Of a stretch of 64,000 bases of DNA, positions 1-11,223 are shown one piece after another. This DNA comes from Pseudomonas wadenswilerensis (GTDB lineage Bacteria; Pseudomonadota; Gammaproteobacteria; Pseudomonadales; Pseudomonadaceae), in assembly GCF_900497695.1 (NCBI RefSeq), contig NZ_UIDD01000002.1:1-64000 (forward strand), in the 5' to 3' direction. Position 1 is the first letter of the stretch, and every line of letters starts with the position of its first letter. The notes under the pieces are model-generated. The model searched no databases, was not told the DNA's origin, and saw nothing but the letters and a program-made list of their open reading frames with translations. The position numbers and the translations under genes are program-made.

Positions 1-1105
<1,105 letters not shown>

Positions 1106-1114
1106 TCAAGACAG

Positions 1115-1163
1115 TTGCTCCCACAGGATTGACTCTGTGGGAGCGGGCTTGACCCGCGATAGC
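1115..1163. repeat. REP pair adjoining the IS110 element
   Basis: GCTCCCACAG (1117-1126) and CTGTGGGAGC (1135-1144) form a perfect inverted repeat with an 8-base loop, followed by GGGCTTGACCCGCGAT, which matches the REP class seen again at about 11387, 52343 and 62397. It lies in the 61-bp gap between the transposase gene and the convergent S9 peptidase gene. Confidence 0.75.
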
Positions 1164-1166
1164 GAT

Positions 1167-3005
1167 CTAACTGCCTTCCAGCACCCGCCGATAAAACTTC
1201 CATTCCTCTTCCAGCGCATGCGCCAGGTTGCTCGCCGTACGAAAACCGTGACGCTCCGAAGGGTAGAAATGCCCTTCGGCGCGAATCCCGTTGGCCTTCA
1301 GCGCTTCAAGCATCGAACGGGTCTGTTCCGGCACTACTACAGCATCCAGCTCACCCTGAAAGAAGATCACCGGCACCTTGATGTTTGCGGCATGCAGCAA
1401 GGGGGTGCGCCGCTGGTAACGCTCGGCATCGGTCACCGGATCGCCGATCAGCCAGTCCAGGTAATCACCTTCGAACTTGTGCGTTGCCCGGGCCAGCGCC
1501 TGCGGATCACTGACGCCATACAGGCTGGCACCGGCGCGGAATACATCATGGAACGCCAGGGCGCAGAGGGTGGTGTAGCCGCCGGCACTGCCGCCGCGGA
1601 TAAACGCGCGCTGCGGGTCGATCAGCTTGCGCTCGGCCAGGTGCCTGACCACGGCGCAGGCATCTTCGACGTCAATCTCGCCCCAGCGCAGGTGCAGGGC
1701 CTGGCGATAGTCCCGGCCATAGCCGCTGCTGCCACGGTAATTGAGGTCGGCCACGGCGAAGCCGCGCTGGGCCCAGTACTGGATGCGTGGATCGAGCACC
1801 GGGTAGCAGGCCGAGGTCGGGCCGCCATGGATGAACACCAGCAGCGGCGGCTGCACCTCAGCGTTCATGGCCGGGTAGAAGAAACCGTGGGCGATGCCGT
1901 CACCGCTGCGGTAGCGCAGTGCTTGCGGACGGCTGATGCGTTCGGCGGGCAGCGGTAAAGCACCGCCGGCCAGGACCTGTACATGATGGTTCTGGCGGTT
2001 GATGGCGATAACGGCGGGTGGGCTGATGGCCGACGCGGCAATGGCATAGAGATGCTGCTCGTCCAGATCCAGGCAGCGGAAGCGGCTGTAGTCCGCGCTG
2101 TAATCCTCTACCGAGCCATCGGCAAGGCAAATCCCCAAGCGGCTGAAGCCGTTATCGAACCAGCTCGCGAGGTAGCGCTGCTCGTCCAGCGGTAACCAGG
2201 TGCTGGCGCCCAACTGCCAGGGCGCGCCGGCATGGTCGGCCGCGGCGGCTGGCAAGGGGTTCCAGCCTGTTGCCGTTTCGCCCCAGGGCTGCCAATAGCC
2301 GTTGCGGTCGGACAGGCAATACAAACGACCGGCTGGGTCAAAATGAGGTTGTTGCAGGGACTGTTGCGGACCGGCTTCACCGGCGATGCAGCGTGGCGTG
2401 CTCCACTGGCCATCTGCCTGGCGTTGGCAGCACAGCAGCCGGGTTGCCGTCCACGGTTGTTCCGGGCGGCTCCATTCAATCCAGGCCAGGCGCGAGCCAT
2501 CGGTGCTCAGGGTTGGCGAGGCGTAAAAGTCGGCGCCTTCGGCCAGGACTTCACGGCTGCCCTTGGCGATGGCCACCAGGCGATGCTCGACCGCCCCCGG
2601 ACCATGGCTTTCTTCCACCGCCAGCACATGCCCGTTGGCCCAGCGCAGATCGCCGTAGCGCCGCACGCCCTCGGTCAGCGACTGCGGTAACCCGCCGTTG
2701 AGGTCCTGGGTATACAACTGCTGGTCCGCCTCGTTGACGAACACCAGGCCATCGTCGCTCAGGCAGAAGCTGCCACCGCCGTATTCATAGACCCGGCTGC
2801 GTACGCTGAAGCCATTGGGCGTCAGGCAACGGGCCTGGCCATCGCGCCAGTGCCAGATCCGGCAGGCGCCATCGCTGGGGCGAAATTCGTTCCAGAACAA
2901 TCCCTGGGCAGCCACCCGCAGCTCGGCAAAATCGGTACCGGCGGCGACCGCCTGTTCGGCGCTGAAGCGCTCAGCCGCGGACAATGACACGTGAGTTTCG
3001 CTCAT
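1167..3005 (-). CDS. S9-family prolyl oligopeptidase-like peptidase of the pqq locus
   Basis: The 612-residue protein has an N-terminal beta-propeller-like region with WD/Y-rich repeats and a C-terminal alpha/beta-hydrolase peptidase domain from about residue 370. The nucleophile serine sits in [11 protein letters not shown], an oxyanion-type [10 protein letters not shown] motif precedes it, and the catalytic histidine is in SERHGFR near the C-terminus. Its start overlaps the 3' end of pqqE by 35 bp, so it is probably translated from the same transcript. Pseudomonads often carry such a peptidase after pqqE. A role in trimming PqqA or a PQQ intermediate is plausible but unproven. There is no obvious signal peptide, so a cytoplasmic location is likely. 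Confidence 0.88.
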   Translation of the reverse strand: MSETHVSLSAAERFSAEQAVAAGTDFAELRVAAQGLFWNEFRPSDGACRIWHWRDGQARCLTPNGFSVRSRVYEYGGGSFCLSDDGLVFVNEADQQLYTQDLNGGLPQSLTEGVRRYGDLRWANGHVLAVEESHGPGAVEHRLVAIAKGSREVLAEGADFYASPTLSTDGSRLAWIEWSRPEQPWTATRLLCCQRQADGQWSTPRCIAGEAGPQQSLQQPHFDPAGRLYCLSDRNGYWQPWGETATGWNPLPAAAADHAGAPWQLGASTWLPLDEQRYLASWFDNGFSRLGICLADGSVEDYSADYSRFRCLDLDEQHLYAIAASAISPPAVIAINRQNHHVQVLAGGALPLPAERISRPQALRYRSGDGIAHGFFYPAMNAEVQPPLLVFIHGGPTSACYPVLDPRIQYWAQRGFAVADLNYRGSSGYGRDYRQALHLRWGEIDVEDACAVVRHLAERKLIDPQRAFIRGGSAGGYTTLCALAFHDVFRAGASLYGVSDPQALARATHKFEGDYLDWLIGDPVTDAERYQRRTPLLHAANIKVPVIFFQGELDAVVVPEQTRSMLEALKANGIRAEGHFYPSERHGFRTASNLAHALEEEWKFYRRVLEGS

Positions 3006-4131
3006 TACGGAAGGTCAGCTCGTCGATGGTCTGGTGGGCGTGCTCGGCTTCTTCGCGAGCCTTGAGGATAATGCCGTGCTCGGCCGACTTGGCGCAAACC
3101 GGGTCGGCGTTACTGGCGTCGCCGGTGAGCATGAAGGCCTGGCAGCGGCAGCCGCCGAAGTCCTTCTCTTTTTCGTCACAGGAGCGGCATGGCTCGGGCA
3201 TCCAGTCGTAACCGCGGAAGCGATTGAAGCCGAACGAGTCGTACCAGATGTGCTGCATGCTGTGCTCGCGGACATTGGGAAACTGCACCGGCAGCTGGCG
3301 GGCGCCGTGGCAGGGCAGGGCGGTGCCATCCGGGGTGACGGTGAGGAACACGCTGCCCCAGCCGTTCATGCAGGCCTTGGGGCGCTCTTCGTAATAGTCC
3401 GGGGTGACGAAGATCAGCTTGCACGGGTTGCCAGCGGCCTGCAGTTTAGCCCGGTATTGGTTGGTGATGCGCTCGGCGCGTTCGAGCTGGGCGCGGGTCG
3501 GCAGCAGGCCGACACGGTTGAGGTGCGCCCAGCCGTAGAACTGACAGGTGGCCAGTTCGACGAAGTCGGCTTCGAGGGCAACGCACAGCTCGATGATGCG
3601 GTCGATTTTGTCGATGTTGTGCCGATGAGTGACGAAATTCAGCACCATCGGGTAGCCGTGGGCTTTGACTGCCCGGGCCATTTCCAGCTTCTGCGCGAAG
3701 GCCTTCTTCGAACCGGCCAGCAGGTTATTCACCTGCTCGTCGCTGGCCTGGAAGCTGATCTGGATATGGTCCAGCCCGGCCTCCTTGAAAGCGGCGATCT
3801 TCTGCTCGGTGAGGCCGATGCCGGAGGTGATCAGGTTGGTGTAATAGCCCAGGCGCCGACCTTCGCCGATCAATTCGGCAAGGTCCTGGCGCACCAGCGG
3901 CTCACCGCCGGAGAAGCCCAGTTGTGCCGCGCCCATCTCGCGCGCCTCGGCCATGACCCTGAACCACTGCTCAGTGCTCAGCTCCTGACCCTGGGCGGCG
4001 AAGTCCAGGGGGTTGGAGCAGTACGGGCACTGCAGCGGGCAACGGTAAGTCAGCTCGGCAAGCAGCCACAGCGGCAGGCCGACTTCGGGTCTTGCCGGCA
4101 GCTCAGGCAAGGGTGATCCAGTGTTCGGCAC
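2971..4131 (-). CDS. pqqE: PqqE, PqqA peptide cyclase (radical SAM)
   Basis: This radical SAM enzyme forms the carbon-carbon bond between the Glu and Tyr side chains of PqqA, the first step of PQQ synthesis. The cluster-binding motif CPLQCPYC is near residue 25, the SAM-binding GGEP is visible, and the C-terminal SPASM cysteines appear in [27 protein letters not shown] and a later Cys. I chose the GTG at 4131 because GGAGGT lies six bases upstream; this gives 386 residues, near the family length. A TTG at 4110 is the alternative. The 5' end overlaps pqqD, whose product presents PqqA to this enzyme. The longer reading back to 4221 has no comparable ribosome binding site. Confidence 0.95.
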   Translation of the reverse strand: MPNTGSPLPELPARPEVGLPLWLLAELTYRCPLQCPYCSNPLDFAAQGQELSTEQWFRVMAEAREMGAAQLGFSGGEPLVRQDLAELIGEGRRLGYYTNLITSGIGLTEQKIAAFKEAGLDHIQISFQASDEQVNNLLAGSKKAFAQKLEMARAVKAHGYPMVLNFVTHRHNIDKIDRIIELCVALEADFVELATCQFYGWAHLNRVGLLPTRAQLERAERITNQYRAKLQAAGNPCKLIFVTPDYYEERPKACMNGWGSVFLTVTPDGTALPCHGARQLPVQFPNVREHSMQHIWYDSFGFNRFRGYDWMPEPCRSCDEKEKDFGGCRCQAFMLTGDASNADPVCAKSAEHGIILKAREEAEHAHQTIDELTFRNERNSRVIVRG

Positions 4132-4378
4132 GGGCCACCTCCATGAATTGCTCGATGTCGTCACCGAGCTCGGGTACTCCGGGGAACTGCGTGTCGAGCT
4201 CGGCAATGATCGCCGCGACATCGCGCTGGCCGTCGATCAGCCCGCCGATCAGCGCGGCGCTCTCGTTGAGCTTGATCATCCCTTCCGGATACAGCAGCAC
4301 ATGAGCTTTTTGTGCCGGCTCATACTGGAAGCGATAGCCCGGGCGCCATGCCGGGACTTGCGCGCGATCGAAACTCAT
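4103..4378 (-). CDS. pqqD: PqqD, PqqA-binding chaperone
   Basis: This 91-residue protein of the PqqD/RRE fold binds the PqqA precursor peptide and delivers it to PqqE. The sequence has the typical [15 protein letters not shown] start, a [12 protein letters not shown] segment and the helical [11 protein letters not shown] region. Its ATG overlaps the stop of pqqC by 4 bp (ATGA), and its 3' end overlaps pqqE, so translation of pqqC, pqqD and pqqE is probably coupled. The length matches stand-alone PqqD proteins; there is no fusion to PqqC or PqqE as in some other bacteria. Confidence 0.95.
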   Translation of the reverse strand: MSFDRAQVPAWRPGYRFQYEPAQKAHVLLYPEGMIKLNESAALIGGLIDGQRDVAAIIAELDTQFPGVPELGDDIEQFMEVARAEHWITLA

Positions 4379-5130
4379 AAGGCGATTCCTTTGTGCCAGA
4401 CCCTTTCGCTGGTGACACTGTGATAAGGCGGGCGGTTCAGTTCGTAGGCCATGCTCATGGCGTCGAGCATGCTCCAGAGAATGTCCAGCTTGAACTGCAG
4501 GATCTCCAGCATGCGCTGCTGGCCCGCAACTGTAGTGTAGTGCTGCAGGGTGATCGCCAGCCCATGCTCGACGTCACGCCGGGCCTGGCCCAGGCGGGTG
4601 CGGAAGTACTCGTAGCCGGCCGGGTCGATCCACGGATAGTGCTGGGGCCAGCTGTCCAGCCGCGACTGGTGGATCTGCGGGGCGAACAGCTCGGTCAGCG
4701 AGCTGCTGGCCGCCTCCTGCCAGCTGGCGCGGCGGGCGAAGTTGACGTAGGCATCCACGGCAAAGCGCACGCCGGGCAGCACCAGTTCCTGGGAGCGCAG
4801 TTGCTCCGGGTCGAGGCCGACCGCCTGGCCCAGGCGCAGCCAGGCTTCGATGCCGCCGTCTTCGCCAGGGGCGCCGTCATGGTCGAGCAGGCGCTGAATC
4901 CACTCGCGGCGAATTTCGCGGTCCGGGCAGTTGGCCAGGATCGCTGCATCCTTCATCGGGATGTTGACCTGGTAGTAGAAACGGTTGGCCACCCAGCCCT
5001 GGATCTGCTCGCGGCTTGCGCGGCCTTCATACATCGCCACATGGTAGGGGTGATGGATGTGGTAGTAGGCGCCCTTGGCGCGCAGGGCCTGTTCGAATTC
5101 GGCAGGGGACAGCGGTTTGGCGTCGCTCAT
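4375..5130 (-). CDS. pqqC: PqqC, pyrroloquinoline-quinone synthase
   Basis: PqqC performs the final ring closure and eight-electron oxidation to PQQ using oxygen, without a metal. The 251-residue sequence shows the family signatures [17 protein letters not shown], the [17 protein letters not shown] core and the C-terminal [14 protein letters not shown] region. I place the start at 5130, where AGGAG precedes ATG by a short spacer; the reading frame stays open to 5193 but those residues are unlike the family. It begins 8 bp after the pqqB stop and overlaps pqqD by 4 bp, consistent with one operon. Confidence 0.96.
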   Translation of the reverse strand: MSDAKPLSPAEFEQALRAKGAYYHIHHPYHVAMYEGRASREQIQGWVANRFYYQVNIPMKDAAILANCPDREIRREWIQRLLDHDGAPGEDGGIEAWLRLGQAVGLDPEQLRSQELVLPGVRFAVDAYVNFARRASWQEAASSSLTELFAPQIHQSRLDSWPQHYPWIDPAGYEYFRTRLGQARRDVEHGLAITLQHYTTVAGQQRMLEILQFKLDILWSMLDAMSMAYELNRPPYHSVTSERVWHKGIAL

Positions 5131-5138
5131 GTCGGCTC

Positions 5139-6050
5139 CTAGAGAGTGATGCTCATGCCGTCGAAGGCCACTTCGACGCCGCGCCGGGCGCATTCGGCGC
5201 GTTCGGCCGAATCCTCATCGAGAATCGGATTGGTGTTGTTGATGTGGATAAGCACTTTGCGCTGACGCGGGAAGCTTTCCAGCACCTCGAGCATGCCGCC
5301 CGGGCCGTTCTGCGCCAGGTGGCCCATCTCGCGGCCGGTGCGGGTGCCGACACCACGGCGCTGCATTTCATCATCCTCCCACAGGGTGCCGTCGACCAGC
5401 AGGCAGTCGGCATCGCTCATCATCTGTAGCAATTTGCCGTCGACCTGGCCCAGGCCCGGGGCGTAGAACAGCTTGCCGCCGGTGCGCAGGTCCTCGACCA
5501 TCAGCCCGAGGTTGTCGCCCGGGTGTGGGTCGAAGCGGTGCGGTGAGTAGGGCGGTGCGGCGCTGCGCAGCGGGAAGGGGGTAAAGCGCAGGTTCGGACA
5601 GGCGTCGATGACGAAGCTGCCTTCGAGCTCGATGCGCTTCCATTGCAGGCCGCCGTTCCAGTGGCTGAGCATGGTGAACAGCGGGAAGCCGGTGCTCAGG
5701 TCCTGATGGACCATGTCGGTGCACCAGACCTGGTGCGGGCAGCCTTCGCGCAGGCTGAGCAGGCCGGTGGTGTGGTCGATCTGGCTGTCGAGCAGGACGA
5801 TGGCGTTGATGCCGGTGTCGCGCAGGGCGCGGGCCGGTTGCATCGGGGCAAAGCCTTGCAGCTGCGCGCGGATGTCCGGCGAAGCGTTGCACAGTACCCA
5901 GTGGATACCGTCGTCAGACAGGGCAATCGATGACTGGGTCCGCGCCGTGGCGCGCAAGCTGCCGTCGCGAAAGCCTTTGCAGTTTGCGCAGTTGCAGTTC
6001 CACTGCGGGAACCCGCCACCGGCGGCGGAACCTAGAATCTGGATGTACAT
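5139..6050 (-). CDS. pqqB: PqqB, PQQ biosynthesis metallo-hydroxylase-type protein
   Basis: This 303-residue member of the metallo-beta-lactamase superfamily is needed for PQQ formation; work on the family implicates it in hydroxylating the cross-linked Glu-Tyr intermediate. The N-terminus [24 protein letters not shown] holds the cysteine-rich motif of PqqB (first half [14 protein letters not shown]). [11 protein letters not shown] segment and the C-terminal HINNTNPIL match the modified metal site of the family. I chose the ATG at 6050, which AGGAG precedes by five bases, over the GTG two codons upstream, which would be too close to that ribosome binding site. It follows an intrinsic terminator after pqqA. 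Confidence 0.95.
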   Translation of the reverse strand: MYIQILGSAAGGGFPQWNCNCANCKGFRDGSLRATARTQSSIALSDDGIHWVLCNASPDIRAQLQGFAPMQPARALRDTGINAIVLLDSQIDHTTGLLSLREGCPHQVWCTDMVHQDLSTGFPLFTMLSHWNGGLQWKRIELEGSFVIDACPNLRFTPFPLRSAAPPYSPHRFDPHPGDNLGLMVEDLRTGGKLFYAPGLGQVDGKLLQMMSDADCLLVDGTLWEDDEMQRRGVGTRTGREMGHLAQNGPGGMLEVLESFPRQRKVLIHINNTNPILDEDSAERAECARRGVEVAFDGMSITL

Positions 6051-6070
6051 GGCCACTCCTGCCGCGTCCT

Positions 6071-6102
6071 GAAATAAAAACGCCCCGGCGGACCGAGGCG
6101 TT
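6071..6102 (-). terminator. Intrinsic terminator or attenuator between pqqA and pqqB
   Basis: On the minus strand AACGCCTCGG-TCCG-CCGGGGCGTT forms a 10-bp stem (one T-G pair) with a four-base loop, followed by TTTATTT. It sits 15 bp after pqqA and just before pqqB, so it should make pqqA mRNA far more abundant than the downstream enzymes. That fits the need for many precursor peptides per enzyme. Confidence 0.85.
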
Positions 6103-6117
6103 GTACCGCAAGCAGGC

Positions 6118-6189
6118 TCAGCGGCTTGCGAAATACATGGTCACTTCAAAGCCGATACGCAGGTCAGTGTAAGCAGGTTTGGTCCACAT
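6118..6189 (-). CDS. pqqA: PqqA, PQQ precursor peptide
   Basis: This is a 23-residue peptide, too short for most gene callers. It begins [13 protein letters not shown] and contains the conserved E-V-T-M-Y stretch, in which the Glu and Tyr side chains are joined by PqqE to become the PQQ skeleton. GGAG lies seven bases before the ATG. The gene lies between pqqF upstream and a terminator hairpin downstream (6071-6102), with pqqB starting 67 bp after its stop. Its own promoter probably lies in 6190-6357, but no convincing hexamer pair was found there. Confidence 0.97.
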   Translation of the reverse strand: MWTKPAYTDLRIGFEVTMYFASR

Positions 6190-6357
6190 GGGATTACTCC
6201 TTCCGGATAGGTCTGGGGTTTGCCAGCTACTTATTTAGTCCACCCTCCAGATGAGGGGGTCCCATAGCCGAGATTGCGCTATCTTACTAAAAAAATACGA
6301 ACTGAATGGTTAAATCTCAGATAAACGCCGTTACAGGGACGGTAAGAATCGCCAGCG

Positions 6358-8691
6358 TCAGTGCCAGTTTTCGCCGGGCGCCGGCCCGTTCGCCAGGCAC
6401 AACCAACCGAGTTCGGCCTGGCTTGTCTGGCGCGCCAGGTGTTGCAGTTGTGGCGGGTCGATAGCCAGGATCGCCGCTTGCAGATCGCTCAGCAGCGGCT
6501 GCTGATGGCCGGCCAGATGCGCCTGCCAGGCCCATTCGGCAACGTCATTGTTGGTCATGGCCTGTTCGTCGAACTGTGCGGCGAGTGCCTGCTTGTCCGC
6601 GGTGTTGCAGCTCAGCGTGGCGGGCAGGGCATCGAGTACTGTGTGGATGTGCCTGACGATCTCGGCGTGGCTGGCCGACGGCGACTGCACGCCGAGCAGC
6701 AGGCCATTGCAGCCCTCGATCTGACGGAAGGCGCTGAACACCGCATAGCCCAGATTCAGCTCGACTCGCAGCCGTTGATAGAAGGGCCCTTGCAACTGCT
6801 GGGCAAGGAACCGGCCAGTGGCTTGGTCTTCGACCGGGCAAAAGAGCAGCAGCGCTTGCTCGCTGGCCACCGGCGGCAGTGTTTGCCAGCGCCGCACAGC
6901 TTCGATTCTGGCGGGTAGATACCTGCCTGCGCGCCCGGGCACTTTACCCACGGCCCGGTTCAGTGCTGATTGATCGGTGGCACTCAAGCCGGTCGAGAGT
7001 CCATTCCAGATTGAATATTCCCACAGCGTATCAAGATCGCTCTGGCTGATGGTACAGGCTGGTAACGGTTCGTCCTGGTAGCCAAGCAGCTGCTCCGGGA
7101 GCTGCCTGAGCAGGGCACGAATTGGCATGACATCGGGCTGGTTGGCAGCGCCGGGTGTCCAGCTCTGGCTGGGGGGGAACCGCAGGATTGCCAACGCCTG
7201 TTCGATCACTGCGACCAGCACTGTTCCATTGCCGGCGCAGCGCAACTGCCAGTATTTGTCGCAGGCGCTGAACTGCAGGTGTACGCCAGCCTGCGCTGCC
7301 TGTTCACGCAGGGCTTGCAGCGCCCGATCAAGTACCTGCCAGAGGCGCTCGCGCAAGGCTGAGGTGAGCCGCCAGCGCAGGTAGATGACACCATGCTGGC
7401 GCGACGGCGGTAGTAGAGGAGAAACCGTCAGGCCTTCGGGAACGGCGGTTGCTTGAGTAGTCTCTGCCTTCACGTTCAGCAACGGATTCGCGGTGGGCAA
7501 CTGCCAGGCGAGGGTGGGTGTTTTTACCTGGCCAGCGAGCATTGTCTCGAGTAACCGCTCAAGCGCAGCAAGTCCTTGCGCGTCCAGCGCCTCGAAGCGT
7601 TGCCCGGCGCTATCCCGGCGCGCCAGCTCCAATGCGCTGGCGGTAAGTTCGCGGCAGCGCTGCAATCGAGCGTATTCCTGATTGATTTGGCCCAAGTCAG
7701 CCGCCCGGAAGAACGCCAGCCAGTCAGCCAGCAGTGCCCGGACCTGCTCGGCGTCAGCCGTAACGTGGAGTTTCAGGCCCGCGTGCAGCAGGGTCTGGCC
7801 GGCAAAGCCATACAGCGAGGAAAACTCGAAATGCTCCAGCCAGCCCCGCTCACGCAGCGTCGCCGGTAGCCCGCCGGGCCGGGTGTCGCTCAGCCAGGTC
7901 GCGAGAAAATCGACGGCTTGTTCAAAGCCAGCGGGGAGAGGGGCGCACGGGTACAGGACATCCACTTGGCGCTCGTTGCGGACCAGCAGTGGTGCCTGGT
8001 TGTTGAAGCTTGGCGGTAGCGCCTGCTGCACTTTTCTCCCGCTATTGAACACTTGGCCGAATCGACACGCCAGCGCCTGCAGTTCGTCGAGGCTTTGCGG
8101 CCCGCTCAGGCTCAAGGTGATCTGCCCGGCCTGATAGAAGCGCTGATGAAAATCCCTTAATGCCGCCTGGAACGCCGGGCTTTGAACCTGCAGGCTGTAA
8201 CGGTTGCCAGCCTGAAAAGCGCTCAACGGATGTTCGCTGCCAGCAGCCTGAAGCAAGGCAAACTGCCGCTGCGCTTGTGGATTGCGTGACCAGGCAATGA
8301 ACTCGGCATGGATCACTTCCCGCTCGCGCACTTGCCGTTCAAGGTCGAACTGCGGGTGCGCAAGCATCTGGCAAAGACGCTCCAGGCTACCGGCAAAGGC
8401 CGCTGGCGGCACTTCGAAGAAGAACTCGGTATTGCGTTCACGGGTACTGGCATTCACCTGGCCGCCGTAGTGCTGCACGTAGCGCATCAGGCCGTCTTCC
8501 AGCGCGAAACGTTGATTGCCAAGAAAGAACAGGTGTTCGAGAAAGTGCGCCAACCCCGGCCACGCCCGTGGCGCGTCATGGCTGCCGGCCTGTACCCGCA
8601 CTGCCGCTGCGCAGCGTTTTAGCTGCGGCGCATGGCGCAGGGTCACCTGCAGGCCATTGGCGAGGGTCAGGATGTGAAGGGCGCTGGGCAT
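6358..8691 (-). CDS. pqqF: PqqF, M16-family zinc peptidase
   Basis: The 777-residue protein is an M16 (pitrilysin/insulinase type) peptidase. The inverted zinc motif HFLEHL lies at about residues 48-53, and the usual downstream glutamate region follows. Two to four degenerate M16 repeats fill the rest, with weak conservation in the C-terminal half as expected for PqqF. In species where it has been studied PqqF, often with a partner, releases the cross-linked Glu-Tyr from processed PqqA. It lies 168 bp upstream of pqqA on the same strand, so pqqA probably has its own promoter as well as read-through from pqqF. Confidence 0.92.
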   Translation of the reverse strand: MPSALHILTLANGLQVTLRHAPQLKRCAAAVRVQAGSHDAPRAWPGLAHFLEHLFFLGNQRFALEDGLMRYVQHYGGQVNASTRERNTEFFFEVPPAAFAGSLERLCQMLAHPQFDLERQVREREVIHAEFIAWSRNPQAQRQFALLQAAGSEHPLSAFQAGNRYSLQVQSPAFQAALRDFHQRFYQAGQITLSLSGPQSLDELQALACRFGQVFNSGRKVQQALPPSFNNQAPLLVRNERQVDVLYPCAPLPAGFEQAVDFLATWLSDTRPGGLPATLRERGWLEHFEFSSLYGFAGQTLLHAGLKLHVTADAEQVRALLADWLAFFRAADLGQINQEYARLQRCRELTASALELARRDSAGQRFEALDAQGLAALERLLETMLAGQVKTPTLAWQLPTANPLLNVKAETTQATAVPEGLTVSPLLPPSRQHGVIYLRWRLTSALRERLWQVLDRALQALREQAAQAGVHLQFSACDKYWQLRCAGNGTVLVAVIEQALAILRFPPSQSWTPGAANQPDVMPIRALLRQLPEQLLGYQDEPLPACTISQSDLDTLWEYSIWNGLSTGLSATDQSALNRAVGKVPGRAGRYLPARIEAVRRWQTLPPVASEQALLLFCPVEDQATGRFLAQQLQGPFYQRLRVELNLGYAVFSAFRQIEGCNGLLLGVQSPSASHAEIVRHIHTVLDALPATLSCNTADKQALAAQFDEQAMTNNDVAEWAWQAHLAGHQQPLLSDLQAAILAIDPPQLQHLARQTSQAELGWLCLANGPAPGENWH

Positions 8692-8729
8692 GACGGCTCC
8701 GGATACAGGCGAACCGTCATGCTAGCGGA

Positions 8730-9527
8730 TTATTGCCGCGGCGTGCTGTAGAGCTCGGGGCGCAGGTCGTGCAGGTAAGGGTTGTTGGCCCGCCCTTGCT
8801 GCACCCGCTGCAGGTCCAGGTCGGCGCTCAGCAGCGCCGTGTCACGACCGGCCATGGCCAGGATGCTGCCGTCCGGGCCGACGATACTGCTTTGCCCGCA
8901 GTAGTGGATTTCGTCTTCGCTGCCGCAGTAGTTGGCGTACGCCAGGTAGCACTGGTTCTCGTAGGCGCGGGCGCGCACGGTGACCTGGGCAATGAAGTCG
9001 AAGGGCACCATGTTCGCCGTCGGCACCAGGATCAGCTCGGCACCGGCCAGGGCCAGGCGCCGGGCGTTTTCCGGGAACTCGATGTCGTAGCAGATCAGAA
9101 ATCCAAGGCGCCAGCCGTTGAGCTCGACCACCGGGAAGTGATCCGGCCCCGGGCTGAACATCGCCCGGTCCAGACCACCAAACAGGTAGGTCTTGCGGTA
9201 GTTGCACAGGCTGCTGCCATGAGCGTCGATCAACTGCACGCTGTTGAAGATCTGACCGTCGTCCGCCAGCTCCGGGTAGCCGTAGGCAATGGCGATGCGA
9301 TTGCTCTGGGCGATCTCCACCACGGCCATGGCCGACGGGCCGTCTTCGGCTTCGGCCAGGCGCGCGACGGCTTCGCTGCCAATGTTGTAGCCGCTCAGGA
9401 ACATCTCCGGGCACACCAGCAACTCGGCGCCGCGGGCAGCGGCCAGTTGCGCCTGCTGGTGCAGGCGCTCGAGGTTGCCGGACAGGTCCAGCGGTTGCGG
9501 TTCGCCTTGGAACAGGGCGATGCGCAT
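8730..9527 (-). CDS. davA: DavA, 5-aminovaleramide amidohydrolase (nitrilase superfamily)
   Basis: The 265-residue protein has the nitrilase-superfamily catalytic triad: Glu in CPEMFLSGYNIG, Lys in YRKTYLFGG and Cys in FLICYDIEFPE. It hydrolyses the carbon-nitrogen bond of an amide in the cytoplasm. It follows the lysine monooxygenase gene by 13 bp, and in P. putida this pair, davB-davA, converts lysine to 5-aminovaleramide and then 5-aminovalerate. I use the ATG at 9527, preceded by GGGAG; the open frame runs to 9617 but those residues overlap davB and are unlike the family. The assignment rests on the operon context plus the family; other amidase substrates cannot be excluded from sequence. 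Confidence 0.88.
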   Translation of the reverse strand: MRIALFQGEPQPLDLSGNLERLHQQAQLAAARGAELLVCPEMFLSGYNIGSEAVARLAEAEDGPSAMAVVEIAQSNRIAIAYGYPELADDGQIFNSVQLIDAHGSSLCNYRKTYLFGGLDRAMFSPGPDHFPVVELNGWRLGFLICYDIEFPENARRLALAGAELILVPTANMVPFDFIAQVTVRARAYENQCYLAYANYCGSEDEIHYCGQSSIVGPDGSILAMAGRDTALLSADLDLQRVQQGRANNPYLHDLRPELYSTPRQ

Positions 9528-9540
9528 GGCGATTCTCCCG

Positions 9541-11223
9541 TCAGTCGGCCAGGGCGATCGGTCCGATCTCATTGAACACATCGCCCGGGCCTGGGTTGTC
9601 CGGGTGGGTCTGCCCACCGAAGTGATTCATGATACCCCACACCGCATTGAGCGAAGTCTGCACCGCGCCTTCGACCCAGGCCGGGGTCCACGACACATCG
9701 TCACCGGCAATGAAGATGCCGCGCTGTTCGGTCGGCATGTCCTGCTGCATGAAGTGCGCGTACATGCGCTGGTTGTAGCGGTAATGGCCGGGCAGGGCGC
9801 CCTTGAAGGCGCCGAGGAAGTGCGGGTCGGCTTCCCACGACACGGTGATCGGGTCGCCGATGATGTGCCCGGCGATATCCACTTTCGGGTAGATCTTCTT
9901 CAGCGCATCGAGGGCCAGCTTGACGCGTTTTTCCACCGGGTGCGGGAGCATCTTCAGCGCATCGCTCATCCACGAGTAGGACAGGCAGATCACCCCCGGC
10001 TTGTCATCGCCGTTGTCGAACAGGTAGGTACCGCGGGTCAGGCGGTCGGTCAGGGTCATGCTCATCAGGTCGCGGCCGGTTTCCGGGTCCTTGTCCTTCC
10101 AGAATGGCCGGTCGACCATGACGAAGGTCTTCGACGACTGCATGTAGCGGGTACGGTCCAGGGCCATCCACATTTTCTGCGAGAACAGCGATTCTTCGCA
10201 CTCGATCTGGGTGGTCAGCAGCCAGCTTTGGCAGGTGGTCAGCACGGCGGCGTAATGACGGGTGTCGCCCCAGTTGTCGGTCACCGCCAGGCGCCCGTCG
10301 CTGTCGCGGGCAATGCTTTTCACCCCGGGGCGTGGTGCGCCGCGGTGCAGCGAGCTGAGGCTGGTGCCAGCCGGCCAGTGCGCGCAGCGCTCCGGCACAT
10401 GGCGCCAGATGCCCAGCGGCACCTGCTCGACGCCACCGACCACCAGGTGCTGGTGATCGTCGCAGTTGGTCATTACCACGCGGAAGATTTCCAGCATCGA
10501 GTTGGGGAAGTCCGAGTCCCAGCCACCGGTGCCGAAACCGACCTGGCCGAATACTTCGCGGTGCAGGAAGCTGAGCTTGGCAAAAGCTTTGGAAGTGGCG
10601 ACGAAGTCATAGAAGGTGCGGTCGTCCCACAACGGTACCAGGGTGTTCCACAGCTCTTTGAGGCGCGGCACATCGCGGTCGCGGATAGCCTGCTGGATAT
10701 CGCCGAAGCGGGCACCGTCCTCCAGGGCATCGGCCCAGGCATCGGCCACTTCCTGGAACAGCTTGGGCAGGTCGGAAAGTTTTTCCGCGTAGTGGGTCTG
10801 GCCTTCCAGGTCGACGACCGTGCTGCCCGAGGCGGGTGTCAGCGGGTTGGGGAACGGCTTGGTCTCAAGGCCGAGCTTGTCGACGTAGTGATAGAACGCC
10901 GTGGACGACACCGGAAAGCGCATGCCGCCGAGTTCGGCGATGATCCCGTCGGTGCCTTCGAAGGCCTGCGAGCGCAGGCGCCCACCCATTTTCGAGGCTT
11001 CGTACACCACAGGCTTGAGGCCCAGCTTCATCAGCTCGTAGGCCGCTACCAGCCCGGCGATACCGGCGCCGACAATCGCAACCTCTTCGCCTTGGCGCTC
11101 GCTCGGAATACTGCCCAGGCCGGCCGGATGCTCGATCCAGTCGTCAAAGGCGAACGGGAAATCCGGGCCGAAAATGGTGATGGGTTTCTTGCCGTCGGCG
11201 GGGTGGCGATTGTTCTTGTTCAT
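9541..11223 (-). CDS. davB: DavB, L-lysine 2-monooxygenase (flavin amine oxidase fold)
   Basis: The 560-residue flavoprotein carries the FAD-binding dinucleotide fold VAIVGAGIAGLVAAYELM at about residue 50 and the GGMRFP motif of amine oxidases. It has the N-terminal extension typical of the lysine and tryptophan 2-monooxygenase group rather than of plain monoamine oxidases. It oxidatively decarboxylates L-lysine to 5-aminovaleramide. Older annotations call such proteins tryptophan 2-monooxygenase; the adjoining amidase and Lrp-type regulator support the lysine role. I chose the ATG at 11223 with AAGG upstream, as the residues before it do not fit the family. Its own upstream region (11224-11452) contains a short ORF and a REP element. 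Confidence 0.9.
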   Translation of the reverse strand: MNKNNRHPADGKKPITIFGPDFPFAFDDWIEHPAGLGSIPSERQGEEVAIVGAGIAGLVAAYELMKLGLKPVVYEASKMGGRLRSQAFEGTDGIIAELGGMRFPVSSTAFYHYVDKLGLETKPFPNPLTPASGSTVVDLEGQTHYAEKLSDLPKLFQEVADAWADALEDGARFGDIQQAIRDRDVPRLKELWNTLVPLWDDRTFYDFVATSKAFAKLSFLHREVFGQVGFGTGGWDSDFPNSMLEIFRVVMTNCDDHQHLVVGGVEQVPLGIWRHVPERCAHWPAGTSLSSLHRGAPRPGVKSIARDSDGRLAVTDNWGDTRHYAAVLTTCQSWLLTTQIECEESLFSQKMWMALDRTRYMQSSKTFVMVDRPFWKDKDPETGRDLMSMTLTDRLTRGTYLFDNGDDKPGVICLSYSWMSDALKMLPHPVEKRVKLALDALKKIYPKVDIAGHIIGDPITVSWEADPHFLGAFKGALPGHYRYNQRMYAHFMQQDMPTEQRGIFIAGDDVSWTPAWVEGAVQTSLNAVWGIMNHFGGQTHPDNPGPGDVFNEIGPIALAD

